A stretch of DNA of 64,000 bases from Myotis daubentonii (lineage: Eukaryota; Chordata; Mammalia; Chiroptera; Vespertilionidae): the NCBI RefSeq assembly GCF_963259705.1, contig NC_081844.1, forward strand, positions 111,006,965 to 111,070,964, in the 5' to 3' direction. Shown here piece after piece: positions 1 through 10,880 of the stretch (position 1 is its first letter; every line of letters begins with the position of its first letter). A model generated the notes under the pieces. It was not told the origin of the DNA, made no database searches, and worked only from the letters and a program-made list of their open reading frames with translations. The position numbers were made by a program, and so were the translations under genes.

Positions 1-330
1 TCCTGCTGGGCCAGGCCCTTTCCTGGGGGACCCACCCCCCCGCCCCCACGGGCACTCAGCCATCACGGCCGCGCACGGAGCCCCCCGGCTGCCAGGCCCT
101 GGGTGAGGGGGGGCAGGGAGGGTGCCCTGTGACGGGACGTCCTTGGGCTCCGGGGAGACGCAGGGCAGCCGGGCTGGGCAGGGCGGAGGTGCCTCCCTCC
201 ATCTCACGCACCGCGCCCAGCGGCCCTGTCTGTCTGTCTGTCTGTCTGTGCGGGCGCCTGCCCACCGTAGCTGGCGGGGCTGCAGAGCGCGCAGCTGTCT
301 GCCGGGCTTGTCAGGAACCAAACGCGTCAC

Positions 331-480
331 TGTTTAACGATCGAGCCGCCTAATGAATATTGGGCCAGATATTTTCGAGGCCTGTTCCGACTGATTACTC
401 GGAGAGCTGAGTGCGGCTCCCAATTACCCAGGCAATTAGGCGACTAATTAAACACTTACCCTCCGTTTCATAAACAGGCG
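331..480. promoter_or_regulatory. AT-rich island, candidate enhancer
   Basis: TTTAACGATCG, CCTAATGAATATTGG, CAATTACC (421-428), GGCAATTAGG (431-440) and GACTAATTAAACAC (443-456) are packed in 150 bp, with sharply GC-rich DNA on both sides. Bases 1-330 hold only GC-rich sequence and a CTGT run at about 226-251. Confidence 0.42.
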
Positions 481-534
481 CGCGCGGGTGGGAGCGGAGC
501 TGGCTGGGCGCCTGCGTGACGCTGCCGGAGCCCA

Positions 535-600
535 CGCACGCACACGCATGCACACACACGCACACGCACGCACACACACGCACACGCACACACACGCACC
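535..600 (+). repeat. (CACACGCA)n simple repeat
   Basis: Alternating CA and CG dinucleotides, a potential Z-DNA former, likely polymorphic. Confidence 0.9.
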
Positions 601-895
601 GCGGGGGGCAGGGGCGCCCGGCGGGCAGACAGGCCAAGGACCCGTCCAGATCCGCCCGGACACCGTCCAGCCTCCTCGGCCCTGTCGGCCGCCCCGGCTC
701 CGGGAGGCCCGTGACCTGGCGGCTCAGAGCGCTCTGCTTGCTGACCGGGTCCTGCCCGCCCGCCGCCCCCTCCCGCCGCTCTCTGCTGCCCCGAGGGGCA
801 GGGCCAGCCGGCCAGCCTCTGGCCTCCCAGCCCCTCCGCCTGCCCCACGAGCCTGATTCCCTGGAAGATCCACCGCCCAGGGCAGGTCTGGTGGC
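600..895. other. GC-rich intergenic DNA
   Basis: Nothing recognised between the CA/CG array and the first VES. Confidence 0.5.
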
Positions 896-1108
896 TTTTT
901 GCTCTTTACATATATTTTTATTGATTTCAGAGAGGGAGGGAGAGGGGGCGAGAGAGAGAACCGTGGATCGGCTGCCTCCTGCACGCCCCACGCCGGGGAT
1001 GGAGCCCAAAATCCAGGCACGGGCCCTGACCGGGAACTGAACCGTGACCTCCCGGGTCATAGGTCGGCGCTCACCCGCTGATGGCTTTAAAGCACGCCCG
1101 GCTGTGCC
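895..1108 (-). mobile_element. VES SINE (tRNA-derived, bat), diverged
   Basis: The plus strand shows TATATTTTTATTGATTTCAG, GGATCGGCTGCCTCCTGCAC, GCCCTGACCGGGAACTGAAC and GGTCGGCGCTCACCCGCTGA, the reversed VES order, with a short insertion near its tRNA-like end. No clean duplication was found. Confidence 0.85.
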
Positions 1109-1364
1109 TTCCGTCCATCGCTTCCGGGATCTGCGTCCACCTGCGGGAGAGGGGGCGCTCTCCCTCCCGGACTGCCAGCTGCAGGGACAGGGCGCGTGCC
1201 CGCCCCGCCCCACAGACGGGCGACTTCAGTCGACGGACGAGCCGCGCCTCCCAGAGGCCCCGTCACCCTCAACCTCTCCCGCCTGCCTGTCTGTCCAGAT
1301 TCCCTCTCCCGGTCTGGTCACCGCCCCTGGACTCGGGCTCCTGACCCCTCACGGCCTCACCTTC

Positions 1365-1475
1365 CCGCGTCACATCCGCCAAGACCTTCGTTCCTAACGC
1401 GGCCACCCTTGCAGGCAGCCGGGTGCAGACTCGCGTGTCTTTGGGGCACACGATTCAGCCCCCAACAGCCACCGC
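1365..1475. repeat. Ancient interspersed-repeat fragment
   Basis: GTCACATCCGCCAAGACC and GCGTGTCTTTGGGGCACACG then ATTCAGCCCCCAACAG match, in order, an old mammalian repeat pattern (TACATCTGCAAAGACC ... TTTTTGGGGGACACAATTCA). It probably belongs to the same family as the remnant at 45795. MIR-like GAGCCTCGGTTTCCCTCGC follows at 1514-1532. Confidence 0.5.
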
Positions 1476-1902
1476 TGCGCTGGGCACCCCTGGGCCCGGG
1501 CATGCCCTCTCTGAGCCTCGGTTTCCCTCGCAAGGCTGAGGGGAGCAGGCCCTGGCCCCTTTCTGAGCTGCCAGGAGCCCTGAGCCCAGCCCGATTTCCC
1601 ACTCAGCCTGGGTCCCCGCCAGCCTCTGCCCTCTCAGAACATCCGTCTCTTAGACCCGAGGTTAAGCCCTGAGGCAGCCTCGTGTCCAGCCTGGAAAACG
1701 TCACCGTCCTGCGCCTCTGCGGCCGAGCAGGGATCACCTCAGCCTCCTCCTCCAGGGAGAACACCCGGATTTCCTCCACGCCACCCTGACCCCTCCATCC
1801 CGTTCTCTGCCTGTGGGAGCGGCTCAGGCCTCTCACCCCGGCCTCCGGGGCCTCGCGACCACGACCAACACCCAGACCCTTTGCTTTCCTGCGTCCAGGC
1901 TT

Positions 1903-1930
1903 TTTAAAATCACCGAGGCTTTGTTTTTAT

Positions 1931-1970
<40 letters not shown>

Positions 1971-2080
1971 CATCGGTTGCCTCCTGTTTGTGCCCCGACT
2001 GTGGATCGAATGTGCAGCCTTTTGGTGCACGGGGTGATGCTCCAACCCACTGAGCCGCCCGCACGGCCAGGCCCCGCGTC
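1903..2080 (-). mobile_element. VES SINE (tRNA-derived, bat) with GA microsatellite
   Basis: The plus strand reads TTTTTATTGATGAGAGAG, a (GA)n run of about 15, TCGGTTGCCTCCTGTTTGTG, GTGGATCGAATGTGCAGCC and CCCACTGAGCCGCC, the reverse of a VES. Exact 11-bp duplications CGTCCAGGCTT flank it at 1892-1902 and 2081-2091. Confidence 0.92.
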
Positions 2081-2544
2081 CGTCCAGGCTTCTGCTCAGC
2101 CAGGTCACCTGCCCAGAGGCCGCTGCGAGCTGCCACAGAGGGTGCTGGGCCCCAGCGAGGAGCTCCCCGGTGGCAGACCTGCGAGTTGTCAACAGCAGGA
2201 AGACGAGAGTGCCTGGCACGGGGCGGCCAGCTGGGCACAAGGCCTCCTGGGACAAGTCCGGCCCGGAGCCTGCCTCGGCCGGATTCCTGGCTCGCCCCAT
2301 CTTCCCCTTCTGGGACTGGGGGCTCCCGGGACTGTGGTCGGGGCTCGCCCACAGGCCGGGGAGGCAGGAACCCGAGACTGGCCCCGATTCCCGTGTACCC
2401 CCCGGGCCCGAGACCCGCTCTGCCCGCCCGCCCAGCCAGACAAAGGCCCTGTGTCGGCCCAGCTGGCGAGGCCGTTTCTGGCGGCCGGGAGTTTAGGAAA
2501 ACAGGGCCGTGGGTCCAGGGTGCGCGGGCGGCGGGGAAGCCGGA

Positions 2545-2795
2545 GCTAATTAAATCTGCCGGCGGCCACAGAGGCCGATTGTGCGGGAGAGGATGTTAAT
2601 GCGCGTTTTAAATATTTATTGTGACGGAGGTGGGTTATGAAAACAGACAGGCCTCCTTTCAACACGCCCTGCGTCAGATTTACGGCTTGTCTGGCCGCTG
2701 AGTGATTTCCCAGCAGCCGGCGAGGCCGGGGCCCATCCATTACGTCCGAGGGGCCGCGATGGTGAAAGATTAGCCGGCAGATTTACGGCTGGCGG
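2545..2795. promoter_or_regulatory. AT-rich island with a 13-bp direct repeat
   Basis: The island holds GAGCTAATTAAATCTGCC, GATGTTAATGCGCG, TTTTAAATATTTATTGTGAC and two exact copies of CAGATTTACGGCT (2675-2687 and 2778-2790). It lies between GC-rich stretches (2092-2540 and 2795 onward) in which I recognise nothing. Enhancer role is inferred. Confidence 0.42.
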
Positions 2796-3594
2796 CGCGA
2801 GGGGGCCACGCACACCTGTCGGGGCTCGTGGACGAGGAGGTGCCCTGGACGAGGTGCCCTGGACGAGGGTGCGGTGGGCAGCTCTGGGCAGAGGAATGTC
2901 CAGGCGCCAGCTGCCCTGAGCCCTGGTGACGGCATCGCAGGCCCCGTGCCCGCCCTCTACCCATGTCACAGCCCGGCTGGGGGCCCCGCACCCTGCTCCC
3001 CTCGGGGCTCCGTCTCCTCACCCAGAACGTGGGGCAGGGTAACAGGGGGCACAGTTGGCGGGAGTAACATGAGAAGGGAAATGACGTAGGTTTGTCGGTT
3101 TCTGTGGGTGGATGCCCCACCCGGCAGTTTCAAGCTGCCCGCTCCGGTCACCAGAGGCCGAACACAGAGCCCTAAACAATTGACCCTTTGCAGCCGCGGG
3201 CTTGGAGCACAGGCTTGGGGCCCAGGGTCGGCACTGCCTTCCTGGCTTCCTGTCCTCCAGCTGTGATCAGGCCCTGGATCGCCCTGAGTGAGGCTGAGGG
3301 ACTTGGCTGCAGGGGCCCGGGGCCCAGGAGCAGAGGGGAGTCAGGCAGGAAGGGTGGGCCGGGCCTCTGGGCAGGTGTGGGTGTCTGCTGTCATTGGAGC
3401 CGCACGGGGGAGGGGGCCTGGGAGGGGCAGCTGGATTCTGGGAGGGCTGGGGGCTGGGGATGACCAGCTGGGCCCTCCCACTTGCTGGTCAAAAAGGAGG
3501 GGTCTCTGGGGACAAAACCTGTCTCCTGCACCTGCCACAGTGCCATGCTCAGCTGGGCAGGCCCCAGGGACACTGCTGAGATCCATGTGTCCAC

Positions 3595-3725
3595 TCCAAC
3601 CTGCAGAGCAGGAATCCTCTCTCAGACCTCCTGCTTGCATGCCCCCAGTGACAGGCAGCTCACTACCTCACAGGCAGCTTCAGCTCCCCACCCCCTTTTC
3701 ACTGATCCGTCCAAAGGGAGCCAGG
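3595..3725. repeat. Probable ancient interspersed-repeat remnant
   Basis: CCCCCAGTGACAGGCAGCTC then ACTACCTCACAGGCAGC resembles a common old mammalian repeat, but I cannot name the family. From 2795 to 3595 I see only GC-rich DNA. Confidence 0.33.
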
Positions 3726-5150
3726 GGGGACTCATCTCATGTGGGCAGAACTGAAGCTGACGAGGCAGGGTAGCCCCTTCCTGTACCCGCACCTGTGGCC
3801 TCAGTCCTGCCCTGTCCTGGAGCCAGCGTCTCTGTCAAGTCCCCTCACATCCCACCCACAGTCCCCAACCTCCCCGTACCCCAGCCACTCACTGATACCC
3901 CACCTGCCAGGCTGGCTCCAGGCTGCCTCTGGGCTCATGGGGACAATTCCCAGGGTCGGGGGGGACCGGTGCTGCCCTCGGTGCTCACTGGTGGGCCCCT
4001 ACTGTGTGCTGACACCCCTGCTCATGGCTCTCTGGGTGCTCCCTCCAGACCAGGGCGCTGGGTCTGCAGTCCGCTGGGCGGACCCCGCGCCTGGGCTCCC
4101 AGACAGACACGCATGTGCCGGCCGCCTATTAGGACCAGCGGCCCATCGATCGCCTTGTTAGCGGAGCTCGGAGGGAGCGAGCAGGTGGTGCGGCTGGTCG
4201 TGGGGACGCGGGGATGGCTCCCAGCCTTGAGGATCGATGGCCCCCCACAGGCTGAGGGGAGAGCAGAGGCTCCCTGAGGCTCGGCCCCGGGGGAGGCGTC
4301 CCCCAGGCCCCAGGGGAGGCGTCCCCCAGGCCCCTGACCCAGGCCAGCCCGGACCCCACCCGTGCCAGGGCCCCGCGCAGCCCTGAGGGCCCGTGTGGGC
4401 GCTGGGCAAGGTCGAGCCAGCCTGGCAGCGCGGTTCCTAATCCTTAGAAAAATAGCAAACCCGGCTCGAAGCTTCCAACGTGCAAACACCCCCTAGTGTG
4501 AAGCTCTGAGGATGGGGTGAGCCTGCCCCACCTCCTCGGGCGGGAAGGGCTCTTGCGGGGGGGGGGGTCCCCACGGCTCAGGCACAGCCGGCCAGGCTGT
4601 GGGCAGGGGCCCAGGGCCCCATCTGACGTCCACCCAGGCAGTGCTGGGCCCTGTCCGTCTGGGCGTCTTGGAGTACAGTCCAGGTCACCCCGGCAGGGCT
4701 GGGGGCGTGGTCTCCCCAGGGCTGCCCCCCCTCCATCCCCAGTTTTACAGCGAATCATGGGATCACTGAGCAGTCCAGGTGCAGCTGGCAACAGCACTCA
4801 GTCCCTCAAGAGGGGGTAGAGGTGGGGGCTGAGGAGGGCCCCGCCTCCCGGGGGAAGCGCCCACCTCCCCCAGGTCCCGAGACTATAGACCAGGCCTCCG
4901 GCGCACCCGGGTTTCCCTGGAGACCGGAGGCGACCTCAGCGGCAGGACGAGGCTCCTGGGCCCCGACCCCAGACACAGGGGGCCGGCCGCGAGCAGACTG
5001 CCCCGTCTTTCCCACAACCTCCCTGGCGTTGGGTCTTGCTCCAAAACCAATCGATTTCTCGCCCCCGCTGCCCAACAGGGTCTCCTGATGTGGCCGCCAG
5101 GGTTACAAACAGCCGGTGTCTCCACAGCTGCCCTGCTATGGCCGGCCCGG
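3725..5150. other. GC-rich intergenic DNA
   Basis: No gene is supported. A direct repeat GGGGAGGCGTCCCCCAGGCC occurs twice at about 4289 and 4313, and a G run at 4556-4567. Confidence 0.5.
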
Positions 5151-5298
5151 CCCGGCCCCAGCCCCAGCCCCGGCCCCAGCCCCAGCCCCAGCCCCGACCC
5201 CGGCCCCAGCCCCGACCCCGGCCCAGGCCCCAGCCCCAGCCCCAGCCCCGACCCCAGCCCCAGCCCCAGCCCCAGCCCCAGCCCCGGCCTCAGCCCCT
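5150..5298 (+). repeat. (CCCAGC/CCCCGG)n hexanucleotide tract
   Basis: About 150 bp of CCCCAGCCCCAGCC with CGG and GAC variants. All frames are open and Pro/Ala-rich by composition only. Confidence 0.92.
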
Positions 5299-5509
5299 GG
5301 CCGGGCCCACACAGGCTCCAGCCCCGGCCCGAAGGTCGGTCTCCCTGGCGCGGGCCCCCCTCCCCCCCACCGTTCCTGGGGAGCCCGAGCCCCAATGCCC
5401 ACCTCCTGGAAACCAGCCACGACGGGGGGTGGGGGGGAGACGCGCGGGAGGGTCGGCCTTGTAACACTCCAGTCTCCCCAACGCTGGCGGCCCCCTTAGC
5501 GTGTTTCCT

Positions 5510-5860
5510 GTGATCAAATACACACAAAATTCACACCAAACCGTGTCCGAGTGTCCAGTGCAGGGACACCGAGCCCATTCACACCGCGGCGCAGCCTCCA
5601 TCAGCTCCAGAACTTCCCATCTCCCCAACCTGAGACTGTCCCCACGGAGCACACGCCTCCCTGCCCGCCCAGGCCCCAGGCCCCAGCCCCCGCTTCCTGT
5701 CCCCATGAACCTGACACTCCGGGACCTCCTGCGAGGGAAGCCCGGCGCTGAGGGTCCTAGTGGCTGAGGGCACTGAGCACCTGGTCCTCCAGGTCCCTCC
5801 ACGGTTTACGTCCGTTTCCTTCCTTTCGAAGCTGAGTCACGCCCACGGTCTGCATGGACC
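5510..5860 (-). repeat. Ancient L1M fragment, heavily GC-shifted
   Basis: In order, CACACAAAATTCACACC, GTCCAGTGCAGGGACACCGA, CCATTCACACCGCG, CTCCAGAACTTCCCATCTCC, CCAACCTGAGACTGTCCCC, CCCATGAACCTGACACTCC and TTTCCTTCCTTTCGAAGCTG line up with the reverse strand of old L1M 3' ends (CTCCAGAACTTTTTCATCTT and so on). Nearly all differences are A/T to G/C. Confidence 0.65.
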
Positions 5861-6376
5861 CGCCGCCGCCTCCAGCCCCAGCAGCGGGGTCGCGGGTCAC
5901 GCTCCGACTCTACCTTCCATTTCTGAGGCCCCTGCACGCTGCGCGGCACCATCTCACGTCCCACTGACAGGGCACGGGCTCCCAGCTGCTCCGCCTCCTC
6001 GCTGACAGCTGCTGCTGCTTGTCTTTACACAATAGGAGGCGCCCTAAGAGGGGGGGGTCCCCTCTGGTCTTTGAAACAGCACATTTCTTAGCGGGAACTC
6101 CGTGGCCCCTGCTTGGTGGATGCTAAGCCGCCTGGCCTGCTCCCTGGGCTCCACGCCCCGTCCCAGCTCCAGCGACACGATCCCCAGGCACCGGCTCCAG
6201 CTGTGGCCTCGCTGTGGTGACTCCCCTCCTCTCTCCTCCCGCCTCCCAGCTGAGTGACACCAGGGCCTCACACAGCCACACGAGTGGCCGGGCGCAGGGG
6301 CTGCGAGGCCGCATGGAGCCGAGCCCCACCCACCAGATAGGAGTGGGGCGTGATCACAGAACTCCCTGGACTCGCC
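5860..6376. other. GC-rich intergenic DNA
   Basis: No gene or clear repeat is seen. Confidence 0.45.
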
Positions 6377-6567
6377 CTGCCCGTGCGGCTCAGGTGGTTG
6401 GGTGTCGTCTTGGGCACCAAAAGGTTGCTGGTTCGATTCCCGTGGCCGGTGGAGGCTCAATCCCCAGTAGGTGGTGTGCAGAAGGCAGCAGAATGATGTT
6501 CTGTTCTCGCATCAATGTTTCTCTCTTTCTCCCTCTCCCTTCCTCTCTCTTTAAAAATAAATTTAAA
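6376..6567 (+). mobile_element. VES SINE (tRNA-derived, bat), tail split by HAL1
   Basis: The head CCGTGCGGCTCAGGTGGTTG carries box B-like GGTTCGATTCCC, followed by VES body GAGGCTCAATCCCCAG and TGTTTCTCTCTTTCTCCC, ending TTAAAAATAAATTTAAA. The A-rich tail resumes after the HAL1 at 8708-8731. Confidence 0.88.
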
Positions 6568-8707
6568 GAGAAACCAAGATGGCGGCATAGGTAAACACCG
6601 GAGATTGCTGCCTCGAACAACCACTTCAAAAATACAACTAAGAGACGGAACGGACATCATCCAGAACCACAGGAAGGCTGGCTGAGGGGAAATCCTACAA
6701 CTAGAAGGAAAGAGAAAAGCATACCGAGACTCAGAGGAGGCGCAGTGCTGAAGTAAAATACTAAGGTGTGGAGGTGTGTGTGGAGCGGGCTGGCGGTGGA
6801 GGGCGCGGTTGTCGGTTTCAATTGGGAGGGAGTCTCAGGCTCTGGGCTCCAGTTCCGGGCAAGTCTCTAGGGACCCAGACTCAGACGGGAGAAGCGGGAC
6901 TGTCTGGCATCGGTCAGAACTCGAGGGCAGCTTTCTCTCCGAGGGGCTTGCAGCGATTACCGGGACACTGAGAAGCAGAGCCTCTGAGGGCAAGACTGAG
7001 AGCAGCCATAACTGCTAGCCCCGCCCTGATGATCCCGTGGGACCCGCACCACCCAAGCCCTGCAGGGAGGCTTTTGCTGGGTAGCCTCAGGCAAAGGCTA
7101 GATTAGCACCTCCCTAGAGATCCAGGGGCCAGGAAGCCCAGAGGTCAGAGTGGGACCATCCAGTTTGCAGCTCCATGGAACCATAAAGGACACACTCAGG
7201 GGCAGACTCAGTGAGCACCAAAGCCCCATTGAAGTGAGTCTTGCCTCGGAGGGGTGTCCCCAGCACAGAAGTTCTCCCACTGCAGACACAGCTGATTCTC
7301 ACAGCCAATTGGCCTGGAGGTCAATTCCTCCCAGTGAGCCTACAACAACCAAGGCATAACTACAACAAGACTGTGCACAAAGCCCACAAGGGGGTGCACC
7401 AAGAGTGTCCACCTCAGGTAACTGGGGAGGCTGAACCACTGGGCCCTAGAGGACACCTAGCACACAAAGCCACTCTACCAACACAGGGAAGCATAAAAAA
7501 TGCGGAGACAAAGAAACAGGTCACACATGACAGAAATGGAGGACAGCAAACTACTGGATATAGAGTTCAAAACCACACTTTTAAGGTTTTTCAAGAATTT
7601 TATAGAAACTGCTGATAAACTCAATGAGACCCTCAAGAAATCTAATGAGACCCTTGAGGTTGTGATAAAGAACCAACTAGAAATTAAGCATACACTGACT
7701 GAAATAAAGAATATTATACAGACTCCCAACAGCAGACCAGAGGAGCGCAAGAATCAAGTCAAAGATTCGAAATGCGAAGAAGCAAAAAACACCCAATCAG
7801 AAAAGCAAAATGAAAAAAGAATCCGAAAATACGAAGATAGTGTAAGGAGCCTCTGGGACAGCTTCAAGCGTACCAACATCAGAATTATAGGGGTGCCAGA
7901 AGAAGAGAGAGAGCAAGATATTGAAAACCTATTTGAAGAAATAATGACAGAAAACTTCCCCCACCTGGTGAAAGAAATGGACTTACAGGTCCAAGAAGCG
8001 CGGAGAACCCCAAACAAAAGGAATCCAATGAGGACCACACCAAGACACATCATCATTAAAATGCCAAGAGCAAAAGACAAAGAGAGAATCTTAAAAGCAA
8101 CAAGAGAAACTCAGTTAGCTACAAGGGAATACCCATACGACTGTCAGCTGATTTCTCAACAGAAACTTTGCAGGCCAGAAGGGAGTGGCAAGAAATATTC
8201 AAAGTGATGAATACCAAGAACCTACAACCAAGATTACTTTATCCAGCAAAGCTATCATTCAGAATTGAAGGTCAGATAAAGAGCTTCACAGATAAGGAAA
8301 AGCTAAAGGAGTTCATCACCACCAAACCAGGATTATATGAAATGCTGAAAGGTACCCTTTAAGAAGAGGAAGAGGAAGAAAAAGGTAAAGATACAAATTA
8401 TGAACAACAAATAAGCATCTATCAACAAGTGGATCTAAGAATCAAGTGAATAAATAATCTGATGAACAGAATGAACTGGTGATCATAATAGAATCAGGGA
8501 CATAGAAAGGGAATGGACTATTCTTGGGGGGGAAAGGGGTGTGGGAGATGCGGGAAGAGACTGGACAAAAATCGTGCACCTATGGATGAGGACAGTGGGT
8601 GGGGAGTGAGGGCGAGGGTGGGGTAGGAACTGGAAGGAGGGGAGTTATGGGGGGGAAAAAAGAGGAACAAATGTAATAATCTGAACAATAAAGATTTAAT
8701 TAATAAA
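6568..8707 (+). mobile_element. HAL1 (half-LINE) retrotransposon, near full length
   Basis: The element begins at the L1-type 5' end with a YY1-like CCAAGATGGCGGC (6574-6586). It continues through a 5' UTR of about 930 bp and an ORF1 (7500-8362), then goes directly into a G-rich L1-type 3' UTR (8400-8665) and an AATAAA signal with A-rich tail (8690-8707). No ORF2 (endonuclease/reverse transcriptase) is present, the hallmark of HAL1; an L1 with an internal ORF2 deletion is the alternative. Exact 15-bp duplications AAAAATAAATTTAAA at 6553-6567 and 8708-8722 show a complete retrotransposition event, into the tail of an existing VES SINE. Confidence 0.88.
7500..8362 (+). pseudogene. HAL1/L1 ORF1 protein relic, one frameshift
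   Basis: The first frame (7500-8207) encodes a Lys/Glu-rich coiled-coil region at about residues 10-125, then the RRM-like core with IRIIGVPEEEREQDIENLFE, a well-known L1 ORF1p signature, and HIIIKMPRAKDKERILKATR. A single-base shift at about 8118-8140 moves the C-terminal domain into another frame, which continues with QARREWQEIFKVM and LLYPAKLSFRIEGQIKSFTD to a stop at 8360-8362. ORF1p is an RNA-binding chaperone of the L1 particle. This copy cannot make an intact protein as written. Confidence 0.88.
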
Positions 8708-8860
8708 AAAAATAAATTTAAAAATAAAAAACAAACCTACTGTAGTGACTTTGCTAAGCCACTGAGATGTGGGGTGTCTGTTACAGCAGCACCTGTACCT
8801 CATCCGTGTGCTGGCACAAGGCACAGCGATCACAAAGCGATCACATGTACCTGCATGTTC

Positions 8861-10880
8861 ACTCAGACCACACCTGTCCCCGCTCAGACCACACCTGTCC
8901 ATGCTCAGACCACACCTGTCCCCGCTCAGACCACACCTGTCCGTGCTCAGACCACACCTGTCCCCACTCAGACCACACCTGTCCGTGCTCAGACCACACC
9001 TGTCCCCGCTCAGACCACACCTGTCCCCACTCAGACCACACCTGTCCGTGCTCAGACCACACCTGTCCCCGCTCAGACCACACCTGTCCCCACTCAGACC
9101 ACACCTGTCCATGCTCAGACCACACCTGTCCCCGCTCAGACCACACCTGTCCGTGCTCAGACCACACCTGTCCCCGCTCAGACCACACCTGTCCGTGCTC
9201 AGGGTCACTCCTGTCCGTGCTCAGGGTCACACCTGTCCCCGCTCAGACCACACCTGTCCGTGCTCAGGGTCACTCCTGTCCGTGCTCAGGGTCACACCTG
9301 TCCCCGCTCAGACCACACCTGTCCCCGCTCAGACCACACCTGTCCCCACTCAGACCACACCTGTCCCCGCTCAGGGTCACACCTGTCCGTGCTCAGGGTC
9401 ACACCTGTCCCCGCTCAGACCACACCTGTCCGTGCTCAGACCACATCTGTCCGTGCTCAGACCACACCTGTCCGTGCTCAGACCACACCTGTCCGTGCTC
9501 AGGGTCACACCTGTCCATGCTCAGACCACACCTGTCCGTGCTCTGGGTCACACCTGTCCCCGCTCAGGGTCACACCTGTCCATGCTCAGACCACACCTGT
9601 CCCCGCTCAGGGTCACACCTGTCCCTGCTCAGACCACACCTGTCCGTGCTCAGACCACACCTGTCCCCGCTCAGACCACACCTGTCCGTGCTCAGACCAC
9701 ACCTGTCCGTGCTCAGACCACACCTGTCCATGCTCAGGGTCACACCTGTCCGTGCTCAGGGTCACACCTGTCCCCGCTCAGGTCACACCTGTCCATGCTC
9801 AGACCACACCTGTCCGTGCTCAGGGTCACACCTGTCCCCGCTCAGACCACACCTGTCCCCGCTCAGGACCACACCTGTCTGTGCTCAGACCACACCTGTT
9901 CGTGCTCAGACCACACCTGTCCCCGCTCAGGACCACACCTGTCCGTGCTCAGACCACACCTGTCCGTGCTCAGGGTCACACCTGTCCGTGCTCAGACCAC
10001 ACCTGTCCGTGCTCAGACCACACCTGTCCCCGCTCAGACCACACCTGTCCGTGCTCAGACCACACCTGTCCATGCTCAGGGTCACACCTGTCCGTGCTCA
10101 GGGTCACACCTGTCCCCGCTCAGGTCACACCTGTCCATGCTCAGACCACACCTGTCCGTGCTCAGACCACACCTGTCCGTGCTCAGGGTCACACCTGTCC
10201 CCGCTCAGGTCACACCTGTCCATGCTCAGACCACACCTGTCCGTGCTCAGGGTCACACCTGTCCCCGCTCAGACCACACCTGTCCCCGCTCAGGACCACA
10301 CCTGTCTGTGCTCAGACCACACCTGTTCGTGCTCAGACCACACCTGTCCCCGCTCAGGACCACACCTGTCCGTGCTCAGACCACACCTGTCCGTGCTCAG
10401 GGTCACACCTGTCCGTGCTCAGACCACACCTGTCCGTGCTCAGACCACACCTGTCCCCGCTCAGACCACACCTGTCCGTGCTCAGGGTCACACCTGTCCG
10501 TGCTCAGACCACACCTGTCCGTGCTCAGACCACACCTGTCCCTGCTCAGACCACACCTGTCCGTGCTCAGACCACACCTGTCCATGCTCAGGGTCACACC
10601 TGTCCGTGCTCAGGGTCACACCTGTCCCCGCTCAGGTCACACCTGTCCATGCTCAGACCACACCTGTCCGTGCTCAGGGTCACACCTGTCCCCGCTCAGA
10701 CCACACCTGTCCGTGCTCAGGGTCACACCTGTCCCCGCTCAGGACCACACCTGTCCGTGCTCAGACCACACCTGTCCGTGCTCAGACCACACCTGCCCGT
10801 GCCCAGGGGGCACACCTGTCCGTGCTCAGACCACACCTGTCCGTGCTCAGACCACACCTGCCGAGCGTGCCCAGGGGGCA
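8861..10880 (+). repeat. 21/22-bp minisatellite, about 2 kb
   Basis: About 95 copies of CAGACCACACCTGTCC(C/G/A)(C/T)GCT and variants in which CAGACCAC becomes CAGGGTCAC, CAGGTCAC or CAGGACCAC. The left part alternates CCCCGCT, CCCCACT and CCGTGCT ends, giving a 63-bp superunit. Further right a longer module repeats at a 427-bp step. The 21-bp unit is seven codons without stops, so all three plus frames stay open for 700-800 codons; these are not genes. A CACCTGT E-box is present in nearly every unit. Confidence 0.96.

Noticed and set aside
6568..8707. Active retrotransposon with its own reverse transcriptase
   Set aside because: No ORF2 is present and ORF1 is frameshifted.
8861..10880. CRISPR-like repeat array
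   Set aside because: Units are contiguous with no unique spacers, the unit is a minisatellite, and the DNA is mammalian.
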